Notes under the pieces: generated by a model | The model's database searches: none | Told to the model about the DNA's origin: nothing | The model's input: only the letters and a program-made list of their open reading frames with translations | Assembly (NCBI RefSeq): GCF_004342065.1 | Contig: NZ_SLZU01000005.1 | Span: 124,001-188,000, forward strand | Length of the DNA: 64,000 nt | Reading direction: 5' to 3' | Source: Primorskyibacter sedentarius | GTDB taxonomy: Bacteria > Pseudomonadota > Alphaproteobacteria > Rhodobacterales > Rhodobacteraceae | Program-made: the position numbers and the translations under genes | Part shown: positions 24,965 to 32,404 of the stretch, piece after piece | Position numbering within the stretch: position 1 is the stretch's first letter | How the letters are laid out: every line of letters begins with the position of its first letter

Positions 24965-26326
24965 ATGATCTCAGCGCTTCGCAATATTGGCGAAACGGTT
25001 TTCAACGGCGCCGCTATTTGGGGCGAAGGGCTCCGGTCGCTCGGCCAGCTTGGGATGATCGGCGCCAAGGCGGCACGTGCCGATGGCGGATTGCGCAAAA
25101 ATATCGGGCCAGAGCTGAAATCCGTTTCGGGACAGCGAAAGGTCTTTGAGGTTCTTCGCGCCTTTTCGCCGAACCTGTCGCTCAAACGCCAGTTGGTGAA
25201 GAGCTATGACAATACCGGCACCGTGATCGTCACTCGCAACAATGATTGTATCGAGGTGCTGGACAGGAACGAGGATTTCGAGGTCGTCTATGGCAGCCGG
25301 ATGCGCAAGCTGACGGACGGCGACAACTTCTTTCTGGGGATGCAGCCGGGCTGGGACTATACCCGCGATACATCCGCGATGCGGCTTGCTGCCCGTCAGA
25401 CCGACGTGGCAGAGATTGTCCTGCCGCGCGCAAAACTTCTGGCAGGCGATATCGTCGAGCGGAGCCACGGCAAGATCGACCTGCCCGCGCAGCTGTCCTT
25501 GCAGGTGCCGTGGGACATGACGAAAACATATTTCGGCGTCGGCGGGCCAGATGCCGCCACGATGAAGGAATGGACCTCCACCTTGTTCTGGTACCTGTTC
25601 GAAGACCTTCCTGCCGATCCTGCTCTGGATCAAAAGGCGATGAGTTATGCGGCGGCGCTTCGTGACTATCTCGACACTGCCATTGCCGACCGCAAGGCCA
25701 ACCCGACCGAGGATGCCGACATCCTGAACCGCTGCCTTGCCCTGCAGGCGGCGGACACTCCGGGGATGAGCGATATTGGCATTCGCAACAATCTGTTGGG
25801 CCTGCTGATCGGGGCGATCCCCACGATTTCCAAAGCGTGCTGTTATGCGATGGACGAGCTGCTGAACCGTCCCGATGAGCTTATACTGGCGCAAAGCGCG
25901 GCGCGTGCGGGTGACGACGCCACATTCGAAAATTACATCTGGGAAGCGCTGCGTTTTTATCCGCACAACCCGGTCATCTACCGCCGCGCGACCCGCGATA
26001 CCGTCATCGCGCGGTCCACCTTTCGTCAGGCCCGCGTGAAAAAAGGCCAGATGGTTTTTGCAGCGACACTATCGGCCATGTTCGACCGCCGCGCTGTCGA
26101 GGCGCCGCACGAATTCCGCGTCAATCGCCCGTTCGAGACCTACATAATCTGGGGCTACGGCATGCATACCTGCTTTGGTGCCGCCATCAACAAGGCGGTG
26201 ATCCCGGCGATACTGAAACCACTTCTGGCGCAGAGGAACCTTCGTCGCGCGCCCGGCCCTGCCGGTCAGATCGACACCGGCCCCACGCCGCATCCGCAGC
26301 ATTTCCATCTGGAATTCGACGCTTAG
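24965..26326 (+). CDS. Cytochrome P450 without I-helix acid (peroxygenase/isomerase-like)
   Basis: A 453-residue P450. The heme-thiolate loop is WGYGMHTCFG at 396-405 with C403; ExxR is E327-R330. The I-helix segment GLLIGAIPTISKA (279-291) has proline where the acid of the A/G-G-x-D/E-T motif should be, while the threonine is kept. P450s that use hydroperoxides rather than oxygen plus NADPH (CYP152 peroxygenases, CYP74 allene oxide synthases, prostacyclin synthase) typically lack this acid-alcohol pair. No ferredoxin or reductase gene is nearby. AAAGGAC precedes the ATG. It ends 13 bases from the stop of the converging TRAFs-binding gene. Substrate unknown; a product of the Dyp enzyme is likely. 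Confidence 0.88.
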   Translation: MISALRNIGETVFNGAAIWGEGLRSLGQLGMIGAKAARADGGLRKNIGPELKSVSGQRKVFEVLRAFSPNLSLKRQLVKSYDNTGTVIVTRNNDCIEVLDRNEDFEVVYGSRMRKLTDGDNFFLGMQPGWDYTRDTSAMRLAARQTDVAEIVLPRAKLLAGDIVERSHGKIDLPAQLSLQVPWDMTKTYFGVGGPDAATMKEWTSTLFWYLFEDLPADPALDQKAMSYAAALRDYLDTAIADRKANPTEDADILNRCLALQAADTPGMSDIGIRNNLLGLLIGAIPTISKACCYAMDELLNRPDELILAQSAARAGDDATFENYIWEALRFYPHNPVIYRRATRDTVIARSTFRQARVKKGQMVFAATLSAMFDRRAVEAPHEFRVNRPFETYIIWGYGMHTCFGAAINKAVIPAILKPLLAQRNLRRAPGPAGQIDTGPTPHPQHFHLEFDA

Positions 26327-26339
26327 TGCGGCGTCAGCT

Positions 26340-27893
26340 TCAGTCGTAGTCGATCCGGTAGGTCACTTCCAAGGACCGCACCTGCCTGTCTGTAGCAATA
26401 TCGGGCCGAAAGCTGATCAAACCGTTTTCCTGCAAGGTGGCCACGGGCCGTACCGAGACAGACTCGAAGGACTGGCCCGCGGGCGAGCCCTTTGCGCCAT
26501 CCTCGAACAGCTCCATGATCGCGAGTAGCTTGGCCTTCTGTTGCTGATAGCTGGCTTTCGCAAAATCGCTGATCTGGCGTTCGATCTTGCGTTCTATCCG
26601 TTCGGCATCGCCGCTGCGGCCCATTCCCAGATAAGCCTCGGCCAGCGTCAGGTAAATCCATTCCCGGTCGCCGCGACTGGCAAGACCTTCCTCGTCACTG
26701 ACAAGGTCTTCACAGATGCGGGCAACCTGCGCGCGGATCATGTTGGCATGGCCGTAGCTGACGGTCGCGTCAAAGCCCGGTTCAAGCCGGGTCGCGCGCA
26801 GGCTGTACATGAAGGCCACATTGATGCCGTTGTAATAGTCCTGCTTGATGTAGAAGCCACGCTCGTAGAAACGGATGGCGCGATCGAGAAACTCCATGTC
26901 GTCGGTCAGCTCGAAAAGGCGCTTGTTGATAGCCCCGGCCAGACCCAGCGTTTCAGGATCGTTGGTGATGCCGGGCGCGCAGTGCGTCTCCAGGATCTCT
27001 TCTGCCTGATACAGCGCCGCAATCGCCCTGTCCGGGTCAGCCGTGCCGGAACTGCCCGTCCTCTCACCGGCTTTGTAGGTGGCAAGCGCCAGCTTTTGCA
27101 CGATGTAGACGTCCGGCTTGCCCCCGGATGCGCCTTCCGTCTGAGATTGCACCAGCCTGTCAAGCAGGCCAATCGCATCTTCAAATCTTTTCTCCGCCAT
27201 AGCACTTTCAGCTGATCGCAGAAGGTCCGCCAGCGTGGCCCCGTCTGCGGCAGGGGGCTGATCGCGATCCTCGGGCGGGATGTAGGCGGGCGGCTCCAGA
27301 TAGGATTCCGGCGCGTATTCGGGCGGCTTCATGCCTTTGAGGTTCCGGTAGATCGGGCTGTCGGATTCCGGTGGCAACTCTGGCGAGGACTTTCGGCGCG
27401 ACATTTCCACCCCGATGATCTTGTCCAGAAGCTCTGACAGGTAGCTTACGAACCGCTCTTGTTCGGGCGCGCCTATCTCTTCTCCGCCATGTTCATATTG
27501 GTGGATCACGAAAGAGCTGAGGTCGAACGGAATACGTTCAAGCAGCAAGGATTCAGCAATCAGGACCGTAGTGTTTGGGCGCTGTGCATGCCGCACGCCA
27601 AGTTCGTAGAATACGTTGGCGTTCAGCGTCGAAAGATCGGCAATGACAAGGTCCGCCTCGAAGATCCAGCGATACATGATCGAGTCGATCTGCCCCGTGA
27701 GGTTCGCATCAATCGCCCGAAAGCAATTCACATCAACCCTGTCGCAGGCGGGCTGCACAAGCTGCCGAAAGGTCTGGTCAAGGTTCAATACCCGGCCCGT
27801 CACGTAGTCCGTCTTCTTGCCAAAGCCGGTCACGACAAAGCAGGTCAGTTGGCGCGCAGCCTCTGTCGACGGTTCTGTCACGGCATCCTGCAT
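26340..27893 (-). CDS. ASK1-like protein: deoxyribosyltransferase/TIR-like domain plus TRAFs-binding TPR domain
   Basis: A 517-residue protein with three parts. Residues 15-135 form a Rossmannoid domain like nucleoside 2-deoxyribosyltransferases: ADLVIADLS (80-88) and NANVFYELGVRHA (91-103) with candidate catalytic E97. Residues 168-222 are a proline-rich linker. Residues about 225-470 are helical repeats with INKRLFELTDDMEFLDRAIR and GFYIKQDYYNGINVAF, the marks of the MAP3K TRAFs-binding domain (DUF4071) seen in animal ASK1. Similar bacterial proteins are proposed parts of conflict systems that sense or hydrolyse nucleotides. GGGGAG precedes the start. It lies 29 bases after the patatin gene and is probably co-transcribed with it. 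Confidence 0.75.
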   Translation of the reverse strand: MQDAVTEPSTEAARQLTCFVVTGFGKKTDYVTGRVLNLDQTFRQLVQPACDRVDVNCFRAIDANLTGQIDSIMYRWIFEADLVIADLSTLNANVFYELGVRHAQRPNTTVLIAESLLLERIPFDLSSFVIHQYEHGGEEIGAPEQERFVSYLSELLDKIIGVEMSRRKSSPELPPESDSPIYRNLKGMKPPEYAPESYLEPPAYIPPEDRDQPPAADGATLADLLRSAESAMAEKRFEDAIGLLDRLVQSQTEGASGGKPDVYIVQKLALATYKAGERTGSSGTADPDRAIAALYQAEEILETHCAPGITNDPETLGLAGAINKRLFELTDDMEFLDRAIRFYERGFYIKQDYYNGINVAFMYSLRATRLEPGFDATVSYGHANMIRAQVARICEDLVSDEEGLASRGDREWIYLTLAEAYLGMGRSGDAERIERKIERQISDFAKASYQQQKAKLLAIMELFEDGAKGSPAGQSFESVSVRPVATLQENGLISFRPDIATDRQVRSLEVTYRIDYD

Positions 27894-27922
27894 GCGCTCC
27901 CCCTTTCCTGCTCACCCGGCGT

Positions 27923-29065
27923 TCAGGTAATGTCGAACGTCTTGTCGAAGTGATCTTCCTTGATCAGCACGCAGGCCGCTTTGCCAATTTCGGTCAGATC
28001 GTTCATGTTTTCCGGCTTATCCATCTGCGAGATCGAGGCGAGCTGCTCGTTTGAATAATCGACGCCGAGGTTCGTTTTCATCCAGTCGCTGTCGAATTCG
28101 ACATTGTACCGCAGGTAGCTCAGAAGCGGCGTGCCCCCGAGGACGTCAGAACTCAGATCGCCAACCTCGCTGTCGATGGACCGTGCCGTTGGGCTTTCCG
28201 ACATCCACTGCAAGAGCTGTTCGTTCAGCGCGGCGCTGTCATCCATCAGCGAAGAAAGCCCCCGCACGCCCAATTCCGCCGCCGACATCTTCATCACCTT
28301 TTCCTGCTCCAGCGCAGGCGTCTGCGTGCCGGTGCCAAGCGAGACAACCTGTATCTTGTCACTGCCAACCGGCCAGTTCAGCCCGTGATTTTTGAGCGAC
28401 GCCAACATGAACAGCTGAAGCGACGGGTTGTTGAAGGGGCTCACGCCACCATCCACGAACGCGCCCTTCATGTCCGACGTGACGTCGATCAGTTCCGGCT
28501 CGAAATAAGTTGGCGCGGCAGAGCTTGCGCGCACCACCTGCCGCAACAGGTAGTCCTTGTTGGGGGTCGAGGTACTGCCGGGGATCTGGTTGAAATAGAT
28601 GCCTTTGGGGTTGTTGTGGATGATCCACGGGCTGCCTGTATCCAACCGCTTGACCACGATTCCCAGCCCGGTTTTCACCTCTGGCCCGCCCAGACAAATA
28701 TCGCCGTATTCGCGCTCCAGCCCTTCCCGGACCGCCTTTGCGGAAAATTTGGGCCGCAACAGTCCCATGCGGAAGAAAGAGGATTGAAAGATGTCATTGC
28801 CGAATTCGAGGTAGAGCTTGTTGATCCGGCTGACCGGCCAGCCGAGCGACAGGGCAGAGGCGATAATGGCCCCGGTCGATGTCCCACCGATCAGGTCGAA
28901 ATAGTCAGACAGGACAAGATCGTCGTCCCCCATGCGCTTGCGCAACAGCTCTTCGATCCGCGCGAGCATCTGCAAGGTCAGAATTCCGCGGATGCCGCCC
29001 CCGTCGAGTGCGAGTATGCGCTTGGGCCCCGGGCCGAACAGGTGATCGTTCAGGTCTTTTGACAT
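27923..29065 (-). CDS. Patatin-like phospholipase
   Basis: A 380-residue lipid acyl hydrolase. The oxyanion loop is DGGGIRG (21-27), the nucleophile S63 lies in GTSTG (61-65), and the catalytic aspartate is D205 in the DGG motif (205-207). AAGG lies upstream of the ATG. There is no signal peptide, so it acts on the inner membrane from the cytoplasm. Patatins of this type (CapV-like) serve as membrane-degrading effectors in bacterial immune systems such as CBASS. Here the partner is the TRAFs-binding protein rather than a nucleotide cyclase. Alternatively it could release fatty acids for the nearby Dyp/P450 enzymes. Confidence 0.9.
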   Translation of the reverse strand: MSKDLNDHLFGPGPKRILALDGGGIRGILTLQMLARIEELLRKRMGDDDLVLSDYFDLIGGTSTGAIIASALSLGWPVSRINKLYLEFGNDIFQSSFFRMGLLRPKFSAKAVREGLEREYGDICLGGPEVKTGLGIVVKRLDTGSPWIIHNNPKGIYFNQIPGSTSTPNKDYLLRQVVRASSAAPTYFEPELIDVTSDMKGAFVDGGVSPFNNPSLQLFMLASLKNHGLNWPVGSDKIQVVSLGTGTQTPALEQEKVMKMSAAELGVRGLSSLMDDSAALNEQLLQWMSESPTARSIDSEVGDLSSDVLGGTPLLSYLRYNVEFDSDWMKTNLGVDYSNEQLASISQMDKPENMNDLTEIGKAACVLIKEDHFDKTFDIT

Positions 29066-29427
29066 TGGCTAGCCTTTCCTTGCATCGCGATCTCTGGTCG
29101 CCGACAAATCTTCGCATCATGGGAAAATCGTTCCGTTCTGAGATGACCGGGAACAGAACCGCGACTTTGATTGCTGGTGGGCCAAAGCCGGTACGGGCCA
29201 CTTGGAAAACACAACTGCTTTCATTCTGATTTCGAGGGCTGCGGAACCGCATGCCCATTGGAGACGTTTCCTCCTGCAAAAGTCAACAGTCACGCGGGTT
29301 TGAGAGCAAAAAACACCGGCCAGCCGGTGTTGAAACCTTGCCGTCCCGGGCCCATGCTGGCCAAGGGACGGACATGCTGTCGGCCCGCGGCACAGCGGCC
29401 GTGGATATATGCGAGATAGGAGCGGAC
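29066..29427. other. Divergent intergenic region between patatin and SLOG genes
   Basis: These 362 bases hold no supported gene. They contain the promoters of the divergent patatin and SLOG genes and the 20-bp palindrome at 29312-29331 listed separately. No clear sigma-70 boxes could be fixed by eye. Confidence 0.5.
29312..29331. promoter_or_regulatory. 20-bp palindrome upstream of the SLOG gene
   Basis: AACACCGGC (29312-29320), CA, GCCGGTGTT (29323-29331) is a perfect 9-bp inverted repeat with a 2-base centre. It lies 97 bases before the SLOG start. The tight spacing suits a dimeric repressor site better than a terminator, and there is no T-run. Confidence 0.5.
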
Positions 29428-29994
29428 ATGCCCAAAGTGGTTCTTTTCAGCGGCCACATGATCGACGCGCCAGACAGGGCCGTGCCGCGCTTTCCTGCAT
29501 CCAAGGAGGCGGCAGCGCGCAGCGCGATCAGCGCCACGCTCTTTGACTGGCAGATCGGCCAAGGCGACATCTGCATCTGCGGCGGGGCACGCGGGGGCGA
29601 CATCCTGTTTGCCGAGGAGTGCCTGAAGCTGGGCGCCGATCTGCGGCTATACCTGCCGTTGGAGCAAGAGGCCTTCCTTGATGCCTCCGTGAGGTTGCCA
29701 GTGTCCTGCCATGCCGACTGGGAGGCCCGTTTCAAACGCCTGCTGGATCAGGCAGAGGTGTCCTGGCCCGCACCTGCGCAATCTGACGAAAACCCTTTTG
29801 CCCTCAACAACCGACGCATGATCCATGCCGCCAGGGCCGAAGCCAGAAACGGGCCGCTCGACCTCTTGCTACTTTGGAATGGTGAAGGCGGCGACGGCGA
29901 GGGCGGCACGGCCGATCTTGCCCGGCAGGTCCGCGACATTGCGCAACATGTGGAGATTATCGATCCGGCGGAATTGCACCCCGACATCACCTAA
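29428..29994 (+). CDS. SLOG-domain (DprA/LOG-like Rossmann) protein
   Basis: A 188-residue protein; AGGAG lies before the ATG at 29428. KVVLFSGHMIDAPDR at the N-terminus and ICGGARGGDILFAEECLKLG (50-69) followed by LRLYLP show a SLOG-type nucleotide-binding Rossmann fold. SLOG domains bind nucleotides or ligands derived from them and occur widely in predicted prokaryotic conflict systems, often with small two-TM effectors (SLATT). Such a two-TM protein (DUF4231) is the convergent neighbour 27 bases away. The C-terminal part (NPFALNNRRMIHAA) is compatible with this family. Enzymatic activity is not established. Confidence 0.72.
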   Translation: MPKVVLFSGHMIDAPDRAVPRFPASKEAAARSAISATLFDWQIGQGDICICGGARGGDILFAEECLKLGADLRLYLPLEQEAFLDASVRLPVSCHADWEARFKRLLDQAEVSWPAPAQSDENPFALNNRRMIHAARAEARNGPLDLLLLWNGEGGDGEGGTADLARQVRDIAQHVEIIDPAELHPDIT

Positions 29995-30021
29995 CGCGTG
30001 CGCGTCCACCTTGGATGGGTG

Positions 30022-30480
30022 CTACTGCACCTCTTTGCGTTGCTTTTGATCCGATTGCGTGGCTTTGCGGATCGACTGCGTCCAGCCCGAGGTTTCGTTG
30101 CGCAGCATCGTCTCGACCCGCGTCACCAAAAGCTCGAACGGCTTTTCCCCATCATAGGGCGCCGCCTTTGCAAGGAACAGAAACTTTTCCTGCTTGAGGG
30201 ACTCCGCGATGGCGCGGTATTCCCCCCAGTTTTCCTGAAACCGGTAAAGCCCGATAATCCCGGCCAGCACCGCCACGATCAACCCAAGCCCGCCAAGCAC
30301 CATCGCGACATAGGCGTGTTTGTCTGTGTAGCCTGCCAGCAGCGGGATCATGGCAGCCGCGATGATCTCTATCAGACGAAGCTTTTTATATGCCTGCTGG
30401 TTTGACACGCTTTTGCGGTCATACCATTCGATCTGATCGTTCAACCGCTGTTCCAGATATTCTTCTTCGGAACTGGTCAT
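30022..30480 (-). CDS. DUF4231 (SLATT-like) two-TM protein
   Basis: A 152-residue protein with GGAGG eight bases before the ATG. It starts with a charged helix YLEQRLNDQIEWYDRKS (8-24), the DUF4231 signature, followed by two membrane helices at about 35-50 and 57-79 and a cytoplasmic C-terminal half with helical segments (WGEYRAIAESLKQEKFLFL). SLATT/DUF4231 proteins are proposed pore-forming effectors in nucleotide-dependent conflict systems. It converges with the SLOG gene rather than following it, which is unusual, because SLOG-SLATT pairs are usually in one operon. Confidence 0.78.
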   Translation of the reverse strand: MTSSEEEYLEQRLNDQIEWYDRKSVSNQQAYKKLRLIEIIAAAMIPLLAGYTDKHAYVAMVLGGLGLIVAVLAGIIGLYRFQENWGEYRAIAESLKQEKFLFLAKAAPYDGEKPFELLVTRVETMLRNETSGWTQSIRKATQSDQKQRKEVQ

Positions 30481-30567
30481 GAGGGCGCCTCCGTTGCACC
30501 GGAATTCAAGTGACCCTAGCCCGGGCCTTGCGGCATGGCATGCAAATTCCGACGTGATCCGGTGTGT

Positions 30568-30598
30568 TCAGGCCATTCGGCCGGGTGAAATGGCCTGA
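30568..30598 (-). other. Stem-loop after the FadL gene
   Basis: TCAGGCCATT (30568-30577) pairs with AATGGCCTGA (30589-30598), 10 bp, loop 11 bases. It is 15 bases past the fadL-like stop on the minus strand and has no T-run. It may be an mRNA 3' end stabiliser. Confidence 0.4.
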
Positions 30599-30612
30599 GA
30601 CGGGTTTAGACG

Positions 30613-31905
30613 TCAGAAGCTGTGAATATACTGAACCATCAGGATATCTGCGTCGATCTTAATGTCACCATTCAGCGACCCGCGGCCGGGGTTGGTGGCC
30701 TCTGTCAGGCGGATAGGCGCGTCGTCAAAGAAAGTATGAGCGTATCCGAATTTCACCGTTTGCGACGGCGAGAACGCGTGCGACAGGCCAAGCCCGACAT
30801 AGTAGCGATCCGCGTTGGGCGCGCGCGGGTTGCGCACTTCGGTCGGCGTTGGTGTCTCGTCATAGGCAATGCCCCCGAAGATCTTGGTCTTGGGCGTCAA
30901 TTGGTAGCCCGCCCCGATGGAAACATACCATGCATCGTCCCAACCGTTCTTGACCGTCAGAGTGCCAAGGTTCGACGTCTCGATCACCGTGTCTTCAAAG
31001 GCGCTCCATCCTGTCAGGGTCGCCGATCCGAAGACCTCCCACCGATCATTCAGCTGACCATGGGCGCCAAGCTGGAACATCCAGGGTGTCGCGATTTCGT
31101 AATCGGCCGATCCCTTGGCAGAGGTAAGCAATGCAAGGGTCGCTGCCGGTCCTTTGACTTCTACATCCCCGTCGAATTTGTGATTGATGGCCGAGCGGTA
31201 GGACACGCCGAACCGCCATTGATCATTTGCCTGATATTCCAGCCCGACGGTCGCGCCATAGGCCAGCTTGCTTCCTTCGAAAGTTGCGTGCCCGTCGGTC
31301 GCAATATCGGGGTTAGAGGTATCCGCCGGAATGTTCGTCGCGAATGTCGAAGTGTAATACTGGATGTTCAACCCGGCACCGACGCTCAGTTGGTCGTTGA
31401 CCTGATAGGACAGCATCGGGCTTAGGTTATAGGCCGTCAATTCCGTCGTCGACGCGGTATAGCGAGAGGCGGCCGTGTCGGTGTAGTCGGACTCGGTGGC
31501 CCATGGCGCGTTGAACGCAAGCGCGAAATGAAGCCGGTCCGTTACCTGATGGGACAGATACCAGAAGCCGGAAAACGTGTCGTCAAGGAACTGCGAAGGC
31601 TCCGAAGGCGACCCGTCCGTTACCGGCGTGCCATCCGATGTGGTGGCCGACAGCCCCTCGAACGTGTTGGTCGGCAGGATCAACGTGGCCCCGACAGAGG
31701 CGTTCCAGCCGGGAAAGCGGCTCAGCGATGCGGGGTTCGAAAAGATGGCCGAAACATCGTCGATCGCGGTTCCGTTTGCCGCATAGGCCGTTCCCAGCCC
31801 CATCGCGCTTTGGTGGAGGTTTTGATACCCGTTCGCCATCGCCGTGACCGGAAAGAGCAGCGCCGTCGCGAGGGTCAATTTTGGAAACTGTGCTGACACG
31901 TTCAT
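30613..31905 (-). CDS. FadL-family outer-membrane long-chain fatty acid porin
   Basis: A 430-residue outer-membrane beta-barrel. Signal peptide MNVSAQFPKLTLATALLFPV is cleaved after TAMA (residue 24). The mature N-terminus NGYQNLHQSAMGLGTAYAAN is the FadL hatch domain, followed by the conserved IFSNPASLSRFPG turn. The C-terminus ends in aromatic-rich strands (ILMVQYIHSF), as expected for BAM recognition. Family members let long-chain fatty acids, aromatic hydrocarbons or other hydrophobic molecules cross the outer membrane. AAAGGAAAA precedes the start. The gene is divergent from the six-gene TIR operon and lies near the patatin and P450 genes, a context that fits handling of lipid-like compounds. 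Confidence 0.88.
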   Translation of the reverse strand: MNVSAQFPKLTLATALLFPVTAMANGYQNLHQSAMGLGTAYAANGTAIDDVSAIFSNPASLSRFPGWNASVGATLILPTNTFEGLSATTSDGTPVTDGSPSEPSQFLDDTFSGFWYLSHQVTDRLHFALAFNAPWATESDYTDTAASRYTASTTELTAYNLSPMLSYQVNDQLSVGAGLNIQYYTSTFATNIPADTSNPDIATDGHATFEGSKLAYGATVGLEYQANDQWRFGVSYRSAINHKFDGDVEVKGPAATLALLTSAKGSADYEIATPWMFQLGAHGQLNDRWEVFGSATLTGWSAFEDTVIETSNLGTLTVKNGWDDAWYVSIGAGYQLTPKTKIFGGIAYDETPTPTEVRNPRAPNADRYYVGLGLSHAFSPSQTVKFGYAHTFFDDAPIRLTEATNPGRGSLNGDIKIDADILMVQYIHSF

Positions 31906-32404
31906 GCCGATTTTCCTTTGCTGTTCGCCAAGGCCATTGCGGTAAAGGGCCCCGATGAAAATGTGCGAAAGCCTCCAACAGGCTTTGCATGGAAGGGAAC
32001 TTCAAAAACCGACGCGCCGGAACCACCTGTTCTGGACTTGCTGGGCACCATCGCCCGCTTTGCGCATAAACCCGTAAACCTTTGCAACCCTAGACTGTAT
32101 GCGGCCAAATTCGGTAATGCTGGTTGGCACGGCCAACCTTGATTTTTTTCGATGTGTTTTTTTGGTCACACAGATACAATAGCGTGTGGCGAGCAAAGGC
32201 GATCACGCCATAAGCGCATGTCAAACCTGCGGAAATCCGGGGGCACCACAGGTGAGCGAGATTGCAAATAGACGCGACTTCACTTGACGCAGCACAACTA
32301 TTGCGAAAACATATCCTACATCTCTGACGACAACGCCTTCGCACGGCACGTCTTTTTCCAAGGGCAGGTCCTGGGACAGGACATGTGCCCAAGACATAGA
32401 TAAG
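31906..32404. other. Divergent intergenic region between fadL and the TIR operon
   Basis: A 499-base AT-richer stretch without a supported gene. It holds the promoters of fadL and of the six-gene operon and an orphan plus-strand terminator at 32122-32150. Several T-tracts (32142-32148 and 32157-32163) may bend the DNA. Confidence 0.5.
32122..32150 (+). terminator. Orphan Rho-independent terminator
   Basis: GGTTGGC-ACG-GCCAACC (32122-32138) is a perfect 7-bp stem with a 3-base loop, followed by TTGATTTTTTT. It is read on the plus strand, but no plus-strand gene ends here. It could end a small RNA or attenuate a long leader of the operon that begins at 32405. Confidence 0.6.
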
